Part shown: in pieces, positions 28,780-39,559 of the stretch
How the letters are laid out: every line of letters begins with the position of its first letter
Position numbering within the stretch: the first letter of the stretch is position 1
Origin: Pseudomonas sp. 7SR1
Lineage (GTDB): Bacteria > Pseudomonadota > Gammaproteobacteria > Pseudomonadales > Pseudomonadaceae
Direction of reading: 5' to 3'
DNA: 64,000 bases
Assembly (NCBI RefSeq): GCF_900156465.1
Contig: NZ_LT707064.1
Coordinates: 1,090,001-1,154,000 of the forward strand
Notes under the pieces: model-generated
What the model was told of the DNA's origin: nothing
The model's database searches: none
The model's input: the letters and a program-made list of their open reading frames with translations, nothing else
Translations under genes and position numbers: made by a program

Positions 28780-29067
28780 ATGGGCATTTTTGACTGGAAA
28801 CACTGGCTCGTCATCCTGGTAGTCGTGGTGCTGGTATTCGGTACCAAGAAACTGAAAAACCTCGGCACCGACGTGGGCGAGTCGATCAAGGGCTTTCGCA
28901 AGGCCATGAACGACGACGAAAAACCGGCCGACCCGACGGCGGCTCCCGCCCAGCCCGTGCAGCCGACACAGCCGGTACACCCCCAGGCGGCCCAGCCGGT
29001 GAATGCGCCACACACCATCGATGTGCAGGCACAGAAAGTCGAAGAGCCGACCCGCAAAGACTCGTGA
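28780..29067 (+). CDS. tatA: Twin-arginine translocase subunit TatA
   Basis: Forms the size-variable pore for folded proteins with RR signal peptides. The 95 residues have an N-terminal membrane helix ([18 protein letters not shown]), the amphipathic helix ([18 protein letters not shown]) and an acidic then Pro/Gln-rich tail ([10 protein letters not shown]...). A GAGAGGAA ribosome-binding site precedes it. First of tatABC. Confidence 0.97.
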   Translation: MGIFDWKHWLVILVVVVLVFGTKKLKNLGTDVGESIKGFRKAMNDDEKPADPTAAPAQPVQPTQPVHPQAAQPVNAPHTIDVQAQKVEEPTRKDS

Positions 29068-29077
29068 GCACTGACTA

Positions 29078-29503
29078 ATGTTTGGGATCAGCTTCACTGA
29101 ACTGCTGCTCGTCGGTCTCGTCGCCCTGCTGGTGCTGGGCCCCGAGCGCCTGCCGGGTGCTGCGCGCACCGCCGGCCTGTGGATCGGCCGTCTGAAGCGC
29201 AGCTTCAATGCGATCAAACAGGAAGTTGAGCGTGAGATCGGTGCCGACGAAATCCGTCGGCAACTTCACAACGAACACATTCTGTCCCTCGAGCAGGAAG
29301 CGCGGAAAATCTTCACGCCGACCCAGCAGGAGCCGACGCCGGTCCAGCCGGCAGTCGAGCCGGCGAACGCGCCCCAGGCCCAGCCCCAGGTGGGTGACAC
29401 CGCGCCGGCAGTGGCCGAGCCCGCAAGATCGACGGAACCTGCCCCGACGGTGCCAGCGTCCGCCGCTCCCAACGACCCTACTTTGCCGCCGCGAGCCCCA
29501 TGA
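29078..29503 (+). CDS. tatB: Twin-arginine translocase subunit TatB
   Basis: Works with TatC as the RR-signal receptor. [33 protein letters not shown] is the typical TatB N-terminal helix with its conserved Glu and the GPERLP hinge. An amphipathic helix and a Pro/Ala-rich tail to residue 141 follow. The stop overlaps the tatC start (ATGA). Confidence 0.96.
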   Translation: MFGISFTELLLVGLVALLVLGPERLPGAARTAGLWIGRLKRSFNAIKQEVEREIGADEIRRQLHNEHILSLEQEARKIFTPTQQEPTPVQPAVEPANAPQAQPQVGDTAPAVAEPARSTEPAPTVPASAAPNDPTLPPRAP

Positions 29504-30306
29504 GCGATATCCCAGAGAACGACCAGCCAATGCCGCTGGTATCGCACCTCACCGAGTTGCGCACCCGCCTGCTGCGTTGTGTCGCGGCGGTATTCATCAT
29601 CTTCGCCGGGCTGTTTGCCTTTACCCAGCAGATCTACACCTTCGTCTCCACGCCGCTGCGCCAGTACCTGCCGGAAGGCGCGACGATGATCGCCACCGAC
29701 GTGTCGTCGCCTTTCCTGACGCCGCTGAAACTGACGATGATGGTCTCGCTGTTCCTGGCGATTCCCGTGATCCTGCACCAGGTCTGGGGCTTCATTGCGC
29801 CAGGCCTGTACAAGCATGAAAAACGCATCGCCGTGCCGCTGCTGGTGTCCAGCATCCTGCTGTTCTACACAGGGATGGCCTTCGCCTACTTCCTGGTGTT
29901 CCCACTGATCTTCAAGTTCTTCGCCGCCGCGACCCCGTCCGGCGTCGAGATGATGACCGACATCACCAGCTACCTGGACTTCGTCATGACGCTGTTCTTC
30001 GCCTTCGGCGTGGCGTTCGAAATTCCCGTGGCGGTGGTGCTGCTGGTCTGGATCGGCGTGGTGGACGTGGCATACCTGAAGAAGATCCGTCCGTACGTGA
30101 TCATCGGCTGCTTCGTGGTCGGCATGATCCTGACGCCGCCGGACATCTTCTCCCAGACCCTCCTGGCGGTCCCGATGTGGCTGCTGTTCGAAGTCGGCGT
30201 GCTGTTCGGTGGCCTGGTGCGCAAGCGCAGCGAGCATCCGGACGACGAGGCGGACGAACAATCGGCCGACGACAATAACGATCAGCCGCCAGCGACCCAA
30301 GCGTGA
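29500..30306 (+). CDS. tatC: Twin-arginine translocase subunit TatC
   Basis: Six-helix inner-membrane receptor for twin-arginine signals. The conserved [12 protein letters not shown]-terminus, FxTPLRQYL-like first loop, [14 protein letters not shown] and [33 protein letters not shown] are visible in 268 residues. The C-terminus is an acidic cytoplasmic tail ([14 protein letters not shown]). Overlaps rsmE by 4 bp. Confidence 0.97.
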   Translation: MSDIPENDQPMPLVSHLTELRTRLLRCVAAVFIIFAGLFAFTQQIYTFVSTPLRQYLPEGATMIATDVSSPFLTPLKLTMMVSLFLAIPVILHQVWGFIAPGLYKHEKRIAVPLLVSSILLFYTGMAFAYFLVFPLIFKFFAAATPSGVEMMTDITSYLDFVMTLFFAFGVAFEIPVAVVLLVWIGVVDVAYLKKIRPYVIIGCFVVGMILTPPDIFSQTLLAVPMWLLFEVGVLFGGLVRKRSEHPDDEADEQSADDNNDQPPATQA

Positions 30307-31010
30307 ACCTGCTGCTGCTCGAAGAGACCGACTTCATCGGGCCGGACCGGGTCGTCCTCAACGATCGCCGGCTGACGCACATGCAGGACGTCCACCGCAG
30401 CGCCGTCGGCGACAGCCTGCGGGTGGGACGCATCGGTGGGTCGATGGGCTCCGCCCAGGTACTGCGCCTGGAACCCCGCGAAGCCGAACTGCATGTGACC
30501 CTGGACCAGCCGCCGCCGGCCAAGCTGCCGCTGACCCTGGTGCTGGCGCTGCCGCGCCCAAAAATGCTCCGGCGGGTTTTCCAGACCATCGCCAGCATGG
30601 GCGTGCCGCGCGTGGTGCTGGTGAACAGCTACCGGGTGGAGAAAAGCTTCTGGCAGACCCCGTTCCTGGAGCCCGAGGCCATTCGCGAACAGCTGATCCT
30701 CGGCCTGGAACAGGCCAGGGACAGCGTGCTGCCTGAAGTCATCATCGAGAAACGCTTCAAGCCCTTCGTCGAAGACCGCCTGCCGGCCCTGACCAATGGC
30801 ACCCTGGGCCTGGTCGGTCATCCCGGCAACTACCCCCCCTGCCCCCGGGCGCTGACAGAACCCGTCACCCTGGCGATCGGCCCGGAAGGCGGCTGGATCC
30901 CCTACGAAGTCGACCTGCTGGCCAAGGCCGGCCTGCAACCGGTGCAGTTGGGCGAGCGAATCCTGCGGGTCGAGACCGCGGTCACGGCGCTGCTCGCTCG
31001 GCTGTTCTGA
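30303..31010 (+). CDS. rsmE: 16S rRNA (uracil1498-N3)-methyltransferase
   Basis: SPOUT-family SAM methyltransferase acting on U1498 of 16S rRNA. The 235 residues have an N-terminal PUA-like domain ([21 protein letters not shown]) and the knotted SPOUT domain with [12 protein letters not shown] and [12 protein letters not shown]. Its ATG overlaps the tatC stop, a conserved arrangement in Pseudomonas. Confidence 0.96.
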   Translation: MNLLLLEETDFIGPDRVVLNDRRLTHMQDVHRSAVGDSLRVGRIGGSMGSAQVLRLEPREAELHVTLDQPPPAKLPLTLVLALPRPKMLRRVFQTIASMGVPRVVLVNSYRVEKSFWQTPFLEPEAIREQLILGLEQARDSVLPEVIIEKRFKPFVEDRLPALTNGTLGLVGHPGNYPPCPRALTEPVTLAIGPEGGWIPYEVDLLAKAGLQPVQLGERILRVETAVTALLARLF

Positions 31011-31040
31011 TCCCCCATTTCACGATCTTCAGTTCATTTC

Positions 31041-31067
31041 TACAGATCCCTGCCGAGCCGCCGATAC
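31041..31067 (+). promoter_or_regulatory. Candidate FliA (sigma-28) promoter of the HBM chemoreceptor
   Basis: TACA, a 15-bp spacer and GCCGATAC resemble the flagellar sigma-28 consensus TAAA-N15-GCCGATAA (one mismatch in each box), 42 bp upstream of the receptor's ATG. Confidence 0.5.
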
Positions 31068-31109
31068 AGTCCCCATAAAACCAATTCAATGCTCCAGGGG
31101 AGTGACAGC

Positions 31110-33014
31110 ATGTTCCGGTGGCTTGGAAATGTAAGCGTTAATCGCAAACTCGGCGCAGGCTTCGGCCTGGTGCTGTTCCTCACGTTGATGATTGCCTTCA
31201 CCGGCTGGAGCAGCCTGGGCAATGTCATCAGCCGGGGCGACAAGCTGGGGTTCATTGCCAGTCTCAACGACTTGAGCAAGGACCTGAACCTGGCGAGCAT
31301 CGACTACAACACCACACGGGGCGAGAAAGGGCCGCAGCAGGTCAACGACCTGCTTGGCAAGCTGGAAGCCGGGCTCAATACCGCCCGCCAGTTGATCGAA
31401 CAACCGGCCGATGTGGCGCTGATCGACAAGCAACTGGCCGCCGTCGCCGAATACAAGGGCGCCTTTGCCCTGATGACCCGGGCCACCGTCAACCGTGAAG
31501 ATGCACGCAGCAAGCTGGGCGCCAGCGCCGACAACGCCGTGGCCCGCGTCGCCGAAGTGGAGAAAGCGGCGCTGCAAGCCGGCGATGTCACTCAATTCAA
31601 TAGCGTGGTCACCCTGAGCAAAGCGATCCAGCAAGCGCGCTACCAGGTTCGCGGCTACACCTACAGCGGCAAGAGCGATGCCCAGCAACCTGCTCTCGAT
31701 GCCATCGATAACGTCCTGAAGCTGCTTGCACGCCTGCCCGATCAGTTGCCAGCCGAACACGCCGCCAACCTGCAGCAGGCCAACGACTCGTTCAATCTCT
31801 ACCGCGCGGCCGTGGCCCAGTTCCGCGACTCGCAGATCGACAACGCCGCCGCGCAACAGCGCATGACCGAGCAAGGCCAGGTGTTGATCGACGCCAGCCA
31901 GAAACTGACCGTATCCCAGACCGCCGTGCGTGACCACGACGCGGCCCAGGCCAAGACCGTCCTGATTGCCGCTGCCGCGTTGGCGTTGCTGTTCGGGGTG
32001 ATTGCCGCCACCTTCATTACCCGGCAGATCGTCGGCCCGCTGGCCCAGACGCTGACGGTGGCCGAACGCGTGGCCGCCGGTGACCTGACCCACAACCTCA
32101 CCTCCGATCGCCGCGACGAACTCGGCCAGCTGCAACGGGCCATGCAAAGCATGACCGTGGGCCTTCGGCAACTGATCGGGGGCATCGGCGAAGGCGTCAC
32201 TCAGATCGCCAGCGCCGCCGAACAGCTTTCGGCCGTGACCGAGCAAACCAGTGCCGGCGTCAACAGCCAGAAAGTGGAGACCGATCAGGTTGCCACCGCC
32301 ATGCACGAAATGACCGCCACGGTGCAGGAAGTGGCACGCAACGCCGAGGAAGCCTCGGAGGCTGCCGTCGCCGCCGACCAGCAGGCCCGTGAAGGCGACA
32401 AGGTGGTGGGCGAAGCCATCGCCCAGATCGAGCGTCTGGCGCTGGAAGTCGGCAACTCCACCGCCGCCATGGGCGACTTGAAGCGCGAAAGCGACAAGAT
32501 CGGCAGCGTGCTGGACGTGATCAAGTCCGTGGCCCAGCAGACCAACCTGCTGGCGCTCAACGCCGCCATCGAGGCCGCCCGCGCCGGTGAAGCCGGACGT
32601 GGTTTCGCAGTGGTCGCCGATGAAGTCCGCAGCCTGGCCCAGCGCACCCAGAAGTCCACCGAGGAAATCGAAGAGCTGATCCTGGGGCTGCAGAACGGCA
32701 CCGAGCAGGTCGCGACCATCATGGACAACAGCCGCAGCCTGACCGACAGCAGCGTCGAACTGACCCGCCGCGCCGGCGGTTCCCTGGAGAACATTACCCG
32801 CACGGTCTCGGCCATCCAGTCGATGAACCAGCAGATCGCTGCCGCCGCCGAGCAGCAGAGCGCCGTGGCCGAGGAGATCAACCGCAGCGTGCTCAACGTG
32901 CGCGATGTCTCGGAGCAAACGGCATCGTCCAGCGAAGAAACCGCCGCCTCCAGTGCCGAACTGGCGCGATTGGGCGTGCACTTGCAGACGCTGGTGGGGC
33001 GATTCAAGGTTTGA
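31110..33014 (+). CDS. Methyl-accepting chemotaxis protein with HBM sensor domain
   Basis: Transmembrane chemoreceptor, 634 residues. TM1 is at about 12-33 ([20 protein letters not shown]). A roughly 250-residue all-helical periplasmic domain follows ([21 protein letters not shown]..., helical bimodular type), then TM2 around 288-308, a HAMP domain, and the kinase-control hairpin with tip [20 protein letters not shown] near 478-500. In P. aeruginosa the receptor next to tatABC/rsmE (PA5072, McpK) has an HBM domain and senses alpha-ketoglutarate. By synteny this is a likely orthologue, but ligand specificity is inference. No C-terminal CheR-docking pentapeptide is seen. Confidence 0.93.
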   Translation: MFRWLGNVSVNRKLGAGFGLVLFLTLMIAFTGWSSLGNVISRGDKLGFIASLNDLSKDLNLASIDYNTTRGEKGPQQVNDLLGKLEAGLNTARQLIEQPADVALIDKQLAAVAEYKGAFALMTRATVNREDARSKLGASADNAVARVAEVEKAALQAGDVTQFNSVVTLSKAIQQARYQVRGYTYSGKSDAQQPALDAIDNVLKLLARLPDQLPAEHAANLQQANDSFNLYRAAVAQFRDSQIDNAAAQQRMTEQGQVLIDASQKLTVSQTAVRDHDAAQAKTVLIAAAALALLFGVIAATFITRQIVGPLAQTLTVAERVAAGDLTHNLTSDRRDELGQLQRAMQSMTVGLRQLIGGIGEGVTQIASAAEQLSAVTEQTSAGVNSQKVETDQVATAMHEMTATVQEVARNAEEASEAAVAADQQAREGDKVVGEAIAQIERLALEVGNSTAAMGDLKRESDKIGSVLDVIKSVAQQTNLLALNAAIEAARAGEAGRGFAVVADEVRSLAQRTQKSTEEIEELILGLQNGTEQVATIMDNSRSLTDSSVELTRRAGGSLENITRTVSAIQSMNQQIAAAAEQQSAVAEEINRSVLNVRDVSEQTASSSEETAASSAELARLGVHLQTLVGRFKV

Positions 33015-33291
33015 TCCCCTCGTAGCGAGGCGCCCGTCCTGGGCGCCCTCGCCCGGTGCATCCTATGGGAAGCGTGCTTGCCCGTGAAGACGCCGGCACA
33101 TCCAACATCCCTGCAAACCGGCCCACCGCTTTCGCGAGCAAGCGCCCTCCCATAGGGATGTGTGGTGAATGCCGTGTTGCCCTGGGCATCCAGCAACTGA
33201 TCGAGCTCGGTAGTTTGCTGGCAAACCGGGCGCTGGATAGCGTCGACCCTCGACCATAGTCTGACTGGCCAGGGGAAGCCAGGTGCGGATG

Positions 33292-33318
33292 TGGCGAGGG
33301 GATGGTTTCCCTCGCCAC
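33292..33318. repeat. REP hairpin (GTGGCGAGGGGAT family)
   Basis: GTGGCGAGGG-GATGGTTT-CCCTCGCCAC: 10-bp perfect stem, same family as at 14660, 41629 and 41737. Confidence 0.75.
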
Positions 33319-33350
33319 AACCACCGGTGCGCTCCAAATCCTAGACCCAA

Positions 33351-33388
33351 CAAAAAGCCCCGCTTCCTTTCAGAAGCGGGGCTTTTTG
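33351..33388. terminator. Bidirectional terminator between the chemoreceptor and opgH
   Basis: AAAAAGCCCCGCTTC/GAAGCGGGGCTTTTT, a perfect 15-bp stem with a 6-nt loop, A-run on one side and T-run on the other, between convergent genes and 5 bp from the opgH stop. Confidence 0.93.
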
Positions 33389-33392
33389 TGCA

Positions 33393-35963
33393 TCAGGCCA
33401 GTTGAGGCTGGGCACTGACCGGCTGAAGCGGTAGCAACGGCGCATGAGGATCGGCATTGACCGACTCACGCCACGCTGCCAGCCACTCGGGATGGCTCTC
33501 GCTCCAGACCTGCTCATGCAGGCGGGACAGGGCGACCGGGTCGCTCAACAGCGCCAGGCGCTCGGCATTGCTGAGGCCGGCCGGACCGACCTTCAGGGCA
33601 TGGCGAACGCGTTCGCCCCGCAGCCATTCGATCGGCTCGGCCTTGCCGTGCCGCGATGTGGCCAAGGCATACGCCAGGGCGTTTTGCTGTGGGTCGACGA
33701 CCGCACGAATGAAGCCGTCGTTCAGCGCATGCCAGCGGTTCTCATGGGCATACTGGTCGGTCGACAGCAGTTCCTGTGGCGGAGCGTACTCCTCCGGGAT
33801 CAGGAACAGGCTTTCATCGCGCGACTTCAAGCCCAGGCCCACGCGGCTGGAGATCACCGAGACCGGGATCGACAGCATCAGCGAGCCGACGATCGGCACC
33901 AGCCACCACAGGAAACTGGGGTTCAGCCAGATGACCAGCAACGCCCAGAGGAAGCCCAGCAAGGTTTGCGGACCGTGGCGCTTGACCGCTTCGCTCCATG
34001 GCGTCGAGTCATCGTCACGTTTCGGCGAGTTCCAGGTGGCGGCCCAGCCGAGGAACGCGGCCAATACGAAACGGGTGTGGAAGATCATCCGGACCGGTGC
34101 CAGCAGCATGGAGAACAGCATCTCCAGCAACATCGACAGCGTCACCTTGAACTTGCCACCGAACTCCTTCGCGCCCTTGGCCCAGATCAGCACGACACTG
34201 AGCAGTTTGGGCAGGAACAGCAGCACGATGGTCGTCGAGAACAGCGCGATGGCCTTCTCCGGATGCCATTGCGGCCATAACGGATACAGCTGTCGCGGTT
34301 CGAGGAAGTACTGCGGCTCCATCAGCGTATTGACCGCCAGCAGCGCGGTGGACAACACCAGGAAGAAGAACCACAGGGGCGCCGACAGGTAGGACATCAC
34401 CCCGGTCAGGAACACCGCACGGTGTACCGGGTGCATGCCCTTGACCAGGAAGAGCCGGAAGTTCATCAGGTTGCCGTGGCACCAGCGACGGTCACGCTTG
34501 AGTTCGTCCAGCAGGTTCGGCGGCAATTCCTCATAGCTGCCCGGCAGGTCATAGGCAATCCACACGCCCCAGCCGGCACGGCGCATCAGTGCCGCTTCGA
34601 CGAAGTCGTGGGACAGGATCGCACCGGCGAAGGCACCTTTGCCGGGCAATGGCGCCAGGGCGCAATGCTCGATGAAGGGCTTCATGCGGATGATCGCATT
34701 GTGTCCCCAGTAGTGGGATTCGCCCAACTGCCAGAAGTGCAGGCCGGCGGTGAACAGCGGACCGTAGACCCGTGTCGCGAATTGCTGCATGCGCGCATAC
34801 AGCGTGTCCATGCCCGAAGCCTTCGGCGCGGTCTGGATGATACCGGCGTCCGGCGTGGCTTCCATCAGGCGCACGAGGCTGGTCAGGCATTCGCCGCTCA
34901 TGACGCTGTCGGCGTCGAGCACCACCATGTACTTGTAATCGCTGCCCCAGCGACGGCAGAAGTCGTCGAGGTTACCGCTCTTGCGTTTCACGCGACGGCG
35001 GCGGCGGCGGTAGAAGATCTTGCCAAAGCCACCGGCCTCGCGGCAGACGTCCAGCCACGCTTGCTGTTCGGCCACGCAGATATCGGTTTCATTACTGTCG
35101 CTGAGCACGAAGAAGTCGAAGCGATCCAGGTCACCGGTGGCGGCCACCGACTCGAAGGTCGCCCGCAGGCCGGCGAACACCCGCGGCACGTCTTCGTTGC
35201 AGATCGGCATGACCAGCGCGGTACGGGCATCCTTGGGAATCGGCTCGTTGCCGGCACTGGCCCCGGAGATACGATACTTGTCGCGCCCGGTGAGCAGCTC
35301 CAGGAAGCCCATCAGGGCGGTCCAGAAACCGGCCGACACCCAGCAGAACAGAATACCGAACAGGATCAGGATGCTGGTCTGCAAGGCGTATGGCAGCACT
35401 TGCGTGGCGGTCTGCGACAGCGGCTGGTGCAGCACTTCCTCCAGGTCCACCAGCGACCAGCCCTGGTACGGCATGATGCCCTTCATGTACCAGCCGGCGA
35501 CGATGGTCTGGCCAAGCATCAACAGCAGCAGGATGTAGCGACGGGTCGACCCCACGGTACGCCAGCGCGCCTCGGGCAGCACGCGTGCGTCCTTGGGCGG
35601 CTTCGGCGGGTTGGTGCGACCGGTGAGACGCCGCCAGGCACGCACCAGGATATTGGTGCGCCAAGGCTCCGGCACGACCTTGGTACGACGAATCGGCGGC
35701 GTCGCCTTCAGGCACACACGACCACTGGCATCCAGTGCCAGCATTTCGGCGTCTTCCAGCTCTTCGGCAGTGCTCAGGGTCAAACGCCGCCCAACCGAAG
35801 CCTGTGCCGCTTCGCCGGGCTCATCGAATGTCGAAGACGAAAGCCGTTTATGCAGTTCGCTGAAGGAAGAGCAGCCCGCCAGCTCGGCGCGCTGCTCGTC
35901 GGTCATTGGCAAATGGGCCAGATATTCGCTGAGCGTCTCTGGCTGTACTGGAGTATTACTCAT
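33393..35963 (-). CDS. opgH: Glucans biosynthesis glucosyltransferase H (OpgH/MdoH)
   Basis: Inner-membrane GT2 glucosyltransferase that makes the beta-1,2-glucan backbone of osmoregulated periplasmic glucans. The 856 residues have about eight transmembrane helices (first [18 protein letters not shown], then a cluster after residue 500) around a cytoplasmic GT2 domain with [24 protein letters not shown] (DxD) and the [10 protein letters not shown] acceptor motif. It is last in opgGH, its start overlapping the opgG end by 8 bp. Confidence 0.96.
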   Translation of the reverse strand: MSNTPVQPETLSEYLAHLPMTDEQRAELAGCSSFSELHKRLSSSTFDEPGEAAQASVGRRLTLSTAEELEDAEMLALDASGRVCLKATPPIRRTKVVPEPWRTNILVRAWRRLTGRTNPPKPPKDARVLPEARWRTVGSTRRYILLLLMLGQTIVAGWYMKGIMPYQGWSLVDLEEVLHQPLSQTATQVLPYALQTSILILFGILFCWVSAGFWTALMGFLELLTGRDKYRISGASAGNEPIPKDARTALVMPICNEDVPRVFAGLRATFESVAATGDLDRFDFFVLSDSNETDICVAEQQAWLDVCREAGGFGKIFYRRRRRRVKRKSGNLDDFCRRWGSDYKYMVVLDADSVMSGECLTSLVRLMEATPDAGIIQTAPKASGMDTLYARMQQFATRVYGPLFTAGLHFWQLGESHYWGHNAIIRMKPFIEHCALAPLPGKGAFAGAILSHDFVEAALMRRAGWGVWIAYDLPGSYEELPPNLLDELKRDRRWCHGNLMNFRLFLVKGMHPVHRAVFLTGVMSYLSAPLWFFFLVLSTALLAVNTLMEPQYFLEPRQLYPLWPQWHPEKAIALFSTTIVLLFLPKLLSVVLIWAKGAKEFGGKFKVTLSMLLEMLFSMLLAPVRMIFHTRFVLAAFLGWAATWNSPKRDDDSTPWSEAVKRHGPQTLLGFLWALLVIWLNPSFLWWLVPIVGSLMLSIPVSVISSRVGLGLKSRDESLFLIPEEYAPPQELLSTDQYAHENRWHALNDGFIRAVVDPQQNALAYALATSRHGKAEPIEWLRGERVRHALKVGPAGLSNAERLALLSDPVALSRLHEQVWSESHPEWLAAWRESVNADPHAPLLPLQPVSAQPQLA

Positions 35964-37728
35964 CGGCTGGCAACTGATAGCTCCAGGTCTCGGTCAGGAC
36001 TTGCTCAGTCGGTTCCGGTTCCTGCGGGGTTGGGGTCGCCTCGACGGCGGCGGACGCCTTGACGGTCGTTGCGACTTCTTTGGCGTGTTCTTTCTCTTTT
36101 TCTTTCTCTTTTTCGCTCTGCTGCTTGGCGACCTTGTCTGCCTTGGCAAGGGTCGTGGTCACGGCATGCGACGCGGCAGGGGCTTCGACAGGCGTCAGCG
36201 GACGGACCAGCGCCGCGCGCATTTCGGTAGCCTGCTTTGGATCCTTGACCTTCAGGCGCAAGGTCAGGCGCCAGCCCTTGGTTTCGGGGTTGTAGCGAAC
36301 GTTGTTCTCGACGATTTCGGCGTTGTCGCCGACGCTCACCTGGCTACGCACTTCGGCGTTTTCCGGCAACGCTTGCAGCGAAGGACCTTCGAAATCCACC
36401 AGGTAGGCCACGCTGCCATCCGGCTGGCGGATCAGGTTGGATTGCTTCACGTCACCCGTGGAACGCAGGGTCTGCTTGACCCAGGCGCTGTCCGGCGAGT
36501 GCAGGCTGGCTTCGTCGAGGGTCCAGTGCAGGCGGTAGGAGAAGTCCAGCGGCTGGCCAGGCTCAGGCAGCTTTTCCGGGCTCCAGAACGCAACGATGTT
36601 GTCGTTGGTTTCATCGGCTGTCGGGATTTCCACCAGGTCCACGGTGCCCTTGCCCCAGTCGCCTTTCGGTTCGATCCAGGCGCTAGGACGCTTGTCGTAG
36701 CGGTCGTCCAGGTCTTCGTAGTGGCTGAAGTCGCGGCCACGTTGCAGCAGACCGAAACCACGCGGGTTTTCCACCGAGAAGTTGCTCACGGCCAGGTGTT
36801 TGGGATTGTTCAGCGGACGCCAGATCCATTCGCCGTTGCCGGCGTGGATCGACAGGCCGCTGGAATCGTGCAGTTCGCGACGATAGTTGAGTACCTTGGA
36901 CGGCTGGTTGGCGCCGAACAGGAACATGCTGGTGAGCGGGGCAACACCCAGCTTGCTGACACGGTCACGCAGGAACATGCGCGCCTTCACATCAACCACG
37001 GTGTCCGTACCCGGACGCAGGGTCAGGCGATAGGCGCCGGTGGCCCGAGGCGAGTCCAGCAGGGCGAAGATCACCAGATGCTTGTCGGTCGGTTTCGGGC
37101 GCTGGATCCAGAACTCGCGGAAACGCGGGAATTCCTCGCCGGATGGCAACGCGGTATCGATGGCCATGCCACGGGCGGACAAGCCGTAAGTCTGGCCCTT
37201 GCCGATGACGCGGAAGTAGCTTGCGCCCAGCATGGTCATGATTTCGTCTTGCTTGTCGGCCTTGTTGATCGGGTACAGCACGCGAAAGCCCGCGTAGCCC
37301 AGCTGCTCGGTGGCCTTGGGATCGAACTGCACGTCACCGAAATCGAAGCGCGTCGGGTCGTACTTGATCTCGTCGACAGTGGTCGCTGTGATCTCGTTGA
37401 TCTTCACCGGCGTGTCGAAATGCATGCCCTGGTGATAGAACGACAGGCGGAACGGCGTCTTCTGGTCGGCCCACTCGGCTTTTTCGGTGCGGAAACGGAT
37501 TTTTTGATAGTCGGCGAATTTCATATCGCGAAATTCGTTCGGCAGGTTGCTGCGCGGGGCTTCGAATTTTTGCCCGGCCAGTTCCTGAGCCTTCGCCGAC
37601 ACATCATCCAGGCTGAATGCCCACAGTTGGCCGGCGCCAAGCAGGCACAACAGGGCAGAGCCCGCTACCAGAGCGTTTTTAAACCGTTTGGCAGACATTT
37701 TTGGTGCATTACAGGGACTAACAATCAC
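35956..37728 (-). CDS. opgG: Glucans biosynthesis protein G (OpgG/MdoG)
   Basis: Periplasmic protein needed for branching or elongation of periplasmic glucans. I chose the GTG start ([17 protein letters not shown]), which has GAGGG about 8 bp upstream; the later ATG lacks a ribosome-binding site. The signal peptide ends near GAGQLWA. The OpgG domain fills about residues 35-520 ([48 protein letters not shown]). The total of 590 residues exceeds E. coli OpgG (about 511) because of a Lys/Glu-repeat and Pro-rich C-terminal extension. Operon with opgH. Confidence 0.94.
   Translation of the reverse strand: MIVSPCNAPKMSAKRFKNALVAGSALLCLLGAGQLWAFSLDDVSAKAQELAGQKFEAPRSNLPNEFRDMKFADYQKIRFRTEKAEWADQKTPFRLSFYHQGMHFDTPVKINEITATTVDEIKYDPTRFDFGDVQFDPKATEQLGYAGFRVLYPINKADKQDEIMTMLGASYFRVIGKGQTYGLSARGMAIDTALPSGEEFPRFREFWIQRPKPTDKHLVIFALLDSPRATGAYRLTLRPGTDTVVDVKARMFLRDRVSKLGVAPLTSMFLFGANQPSKVLNYRRELHDSSGLSIHAGNGEWIWRPLNNPKHLAVSNFSVENPRGFGLLQRGRDFSHYEDLDDRYDKRPSAWIEPKGDWGKGTVDLVEIPTADETNDNIVAFWSPEKLPEPGQPLDFSYRLHWTLDEASLHSPDSAWVKQTLRSTGDVKQSNLIRQPDGSVAYLVDFEGPSLQALPENAEVRSQVSVGDNAEIVENNVRYNPETKGWRLTLRLKVKDPKQATEMRAALVRPLTPVEAPAASHAVTTTLAKADKVAKQQSEKEKEKEKEHAKEVATTVKASAAVEATPTPQEPEPTEQVLTETWSYQLPADE
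36091..36114 (-). repeat. Perfect 12-bp tandem duplication in opgG coding sequence
   Basis: TTTCTCTTTTTC occurs twice head to tail on the plus strand, encoding the EKEKEKEK run in the C-terminal extension of OpgG. In-frame 12-bp slippage would change the run by four residues. Confidence 0.85.
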
Positions 37729-38049
37729 GAGCAACCCTCGCCGAAAACAGATCAAGAAACCAACGGCCAGTTAAGGTATCCGCTTGGTAACGGCATTGAA
37801 AAACCGACCTTGCGGAGCACTCTTGCCAAGTTGGCGAGCATTGTTCCGACTCCGATGGGACAAAATGATTCCCCAAACGGCCCAGGACAAGTCTCTACCT
37901 AAAGTCAAATGGACCGGCGAACGCCGATCCCCCGTAGCGCGCGATTATCTAGCAGGCCGCGTGACAACGCATCAGGGGCAACAAAGTATTTATCGAGAAA
38001 ACTCCCCGTTTAACCTCGAAAACAGCCTGAAAAGGTGTTTCAAACACTT
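37729..38049. other. Gene-free region upstream of opgGH
   Basis: About 320 bp between the dtd stop and the opgG start with no credible gene on either strand. It presumably holds the opgGH promoter, but I could not assign -35/-10 boxes. An imperfect hairpin overlapping the dtd stop lies at 38027-38053. Confidence 0.6.
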
Positions 38050-38053
38050 TCAG
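38027..38053 (-). terminator. Weak hairpin overlapping the dtd stop codon
   Basis: CTGAAA-AGGTGTTTCAAACAC-TTTCAG folds into an imperfect stem that includes the dtd TGA. On the minus strand it is followed by only interrupted Ts (GCTGTTTTCG), so terminator function is uncertain. Confidence 0.35.
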
Positions 38054-38487
38054 ACCTGTAACAAAAAGGTTACCGGGCCATCATTTACCAGATGCACTTG
38101 CATGTCGGCGCCGAATCTACCTGATGCCACAGTGCCATGCACGTGTTTCGCCTGGGTAACCAGATAAGAAAACAACTCTTCCCCTAATGCTGGCGGCGCG
38201 GCCGATGAAAAGCTCGGGCGCAAGCCGCTTCGGGTATCTGCCGCCAGGGTGAACTGCGACACCAGCAGCAAACCGCCACCGACATCCGCCAGGGACAGGT
38301 TCATCTTGCCGTCGGCATCGCTGAACACCCGGTAGTTGAGCAGCTTGTGCAGGAGCTTGTCGGCGCTGGCCCGGGTATCCCCGGGCTCGACCGCCACCAA
38401 TACGAGCAGGCCCTGGTCCACGGCGCCAACAATTTCTCCCGCCACTTCGACCCGGGCGCCGCGGACCCGTTGCAACAGGCCCTTCAC
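38050..38487 (-). CDS. dtd: D-aminoacyl-tRNA deacylase
   Basis: Removes D-amino acids and glycine mischarged on tRNA. The 145 residues carry the diagnostic [12 protein letters not shown] motif (SQxT) and the cross-subunit Gly-cisPro motif NDGPVTF near the C-terminus, with [15 protein letters not shown] at the start. Coupled to pip by an ATGA overlap; the same pair is found in other pseudomonads. Confidence 0.97.
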   Translation of the reverse strand: MKGLLQRVRGARVEVAGEIVGAVDQGLLVLVAVEPGDTRASADKLLHKLLNYRVFSDADGKMNLSLADVGGGLLLVSQFTLAADTRSGLRPSFSSAAPPALGEELFSYLVTQAKHVHGTVASGRFGADMQVHLVNDGPVTFLLQV

Positions 38488-39455
38488 GCTTCTTCAGGCG
38501 GCAGGTCGAGCAGACGCCGGGCCATTTGCGCGGCGGCGCGCACCAGTGCATCGGTGATGCCCGGCTCCGACGCGGCGTGACCGGCATCGCGGATCACCTG
38601 CAGCTCGCTGTTGGGCCAGTTCTGGTGCAGCTCCCAGGCGTTGTCCAGGGGGCAGATCACGTCGTAGCGACCATGGACGATGATGCCCGGCAAATGAGCG
38701 ATCTTGCCCATGTCGCGAATCAGCTGGTTGGGCTCGAGGAACGCATTGTTGGTGAAGTAATGGCACTCGATCCGGGCGATCGACAGGGCACGCTGCGGCT
38801 CGGAGAAGCGATCGACCACCAGCGGGTTCGGACGCAGGGTCGCGGTCCGGCCCTCCCAGATGGACCAGGCCTTGGCCGCGTGCATCTGGGCGATCTGGTC
38901 GTTGCCGGTCAGGCGTTTATGGAAGGCGCTGAGCAGGTCGTCGCGCTCGTCCGGCGGAATGGGCGCGATGTAGTCCTGCCAGTAGTCGGGAAACAGGCGG
39001 CTGGCGCCGGCCTGATAGAACCACTCGATTTCCTGCGGACGGCAGAGAAAGATCCCGCGCAGAATCAGGCCATGCACCCGTTCCGGATGGGTCTGGGCGT
39101 AGGCCAGGGCCAGGGTCGAGCCCCAGGAGCCGCCGAACAGTACCCATTTATCGATGCCCAGGTGCTTGCGGATGCGCTCCAGGTCTTCGACCAGATCCCA
39201 GGTGGTGTTGTTCTCCAGGCTGGCATGGGGGGTGGAGCGACCACAGCCGCGCTGGTCGAACGTGACGATGCGATACAGGTTCGGATCGAAGTAGCGACGG
39301 CTCTGCGCATCGCAGCCCGCACCCGGACCACCGTGGATGAACACCACCGGGAGTCCTTCCGGGGAGCCGCTTTCATCGACATAGAGCGTATGGGTGTCAT
39401 CGACAGCCAGATCGTGCCGGGCATGGGGTTTGATCTGCGGGTACAAAGTCTGCAT
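38484..39455 (-). CDS. pip: Proline iminopeptidase
   Basis: Cytoplasmic serine peptidase that removes N-terminal proline. The 323 residues start at [20 protein letters not shown]. The alpha/beta hydrolase motifs are the oxyanion HGGPGAGCD, nucleophile elbow [12 protein letters not shown], Asp in [12 protein letters not shown] and His in [13 protein letters not shown]. The start codon nine residues inside the longest frame matches family N-termini. The stop overlaps the dtd start. Confidence 0.95.
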   Translation of the reverse strand: MQTLYPQIKPHARHDLAVDDTHTLYVDESGSPEGLPVVFIHGGPGAGCDAQSRRYFDPNLYRIVTFDQRGCGRSTPHASLENNTTWDLVEDLERIRKHLGIDKWVLFGGSWGSTLALAYAQTHPERVHGLILRGIFLCRPQEIEWFYQAGASRLFPDYWQDYIAPIPPDERDDLLSAFHKRLTGNDQIAQMHAAKAWSIWEGRTATLRPNPLVVDRFSEPQRALSIARIECHYFTNNAFLEPNQLIRDMGKIAHLPGIIVHGRYDVICPLDNAWELHQNWPNSELQVIRDAGHAASEPGITDALVRAAAQMARRLLDLPPEEA

Positions 39456-39559
39456 TGCGCGCTCCGTAAGGGGTCGAGTCATCCCTGTGGGGACTTCTAT
39501 TTAGTCTGCCGTCCGGCATCATAAACCCGAATTACCTTAATGAGCATGTCCCCGCGAAG

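Larger units (their letters stand above)
33015..33392. other. Gene-free gap with REP elements between the chemoreceptor and opgH
   Basis: No credible gene. It contains a strong GC hairpin (33025-33052), two divergent REP remnants (about 33062-33085 and 33133-33154), a GTGGCGAGGG/CCCTCGCCAC REP hairpin (33292-33318) and the terminator at 33351-33388. Confidence 0.7.

Noticed and set aside
31086..32981. Long open frame antisense to the HBM chemoreceptor
   Set aside because: Gly/His/Leu-rich low-complexity translation with no recognisable domain, complementary to a well-supported receptor gene.
37784..38167. Open frame of 127 codons on plus upstream of opgG
   Set aside because: No ribosome-binding site or recognisable domain; its second half is antisense to dtd.
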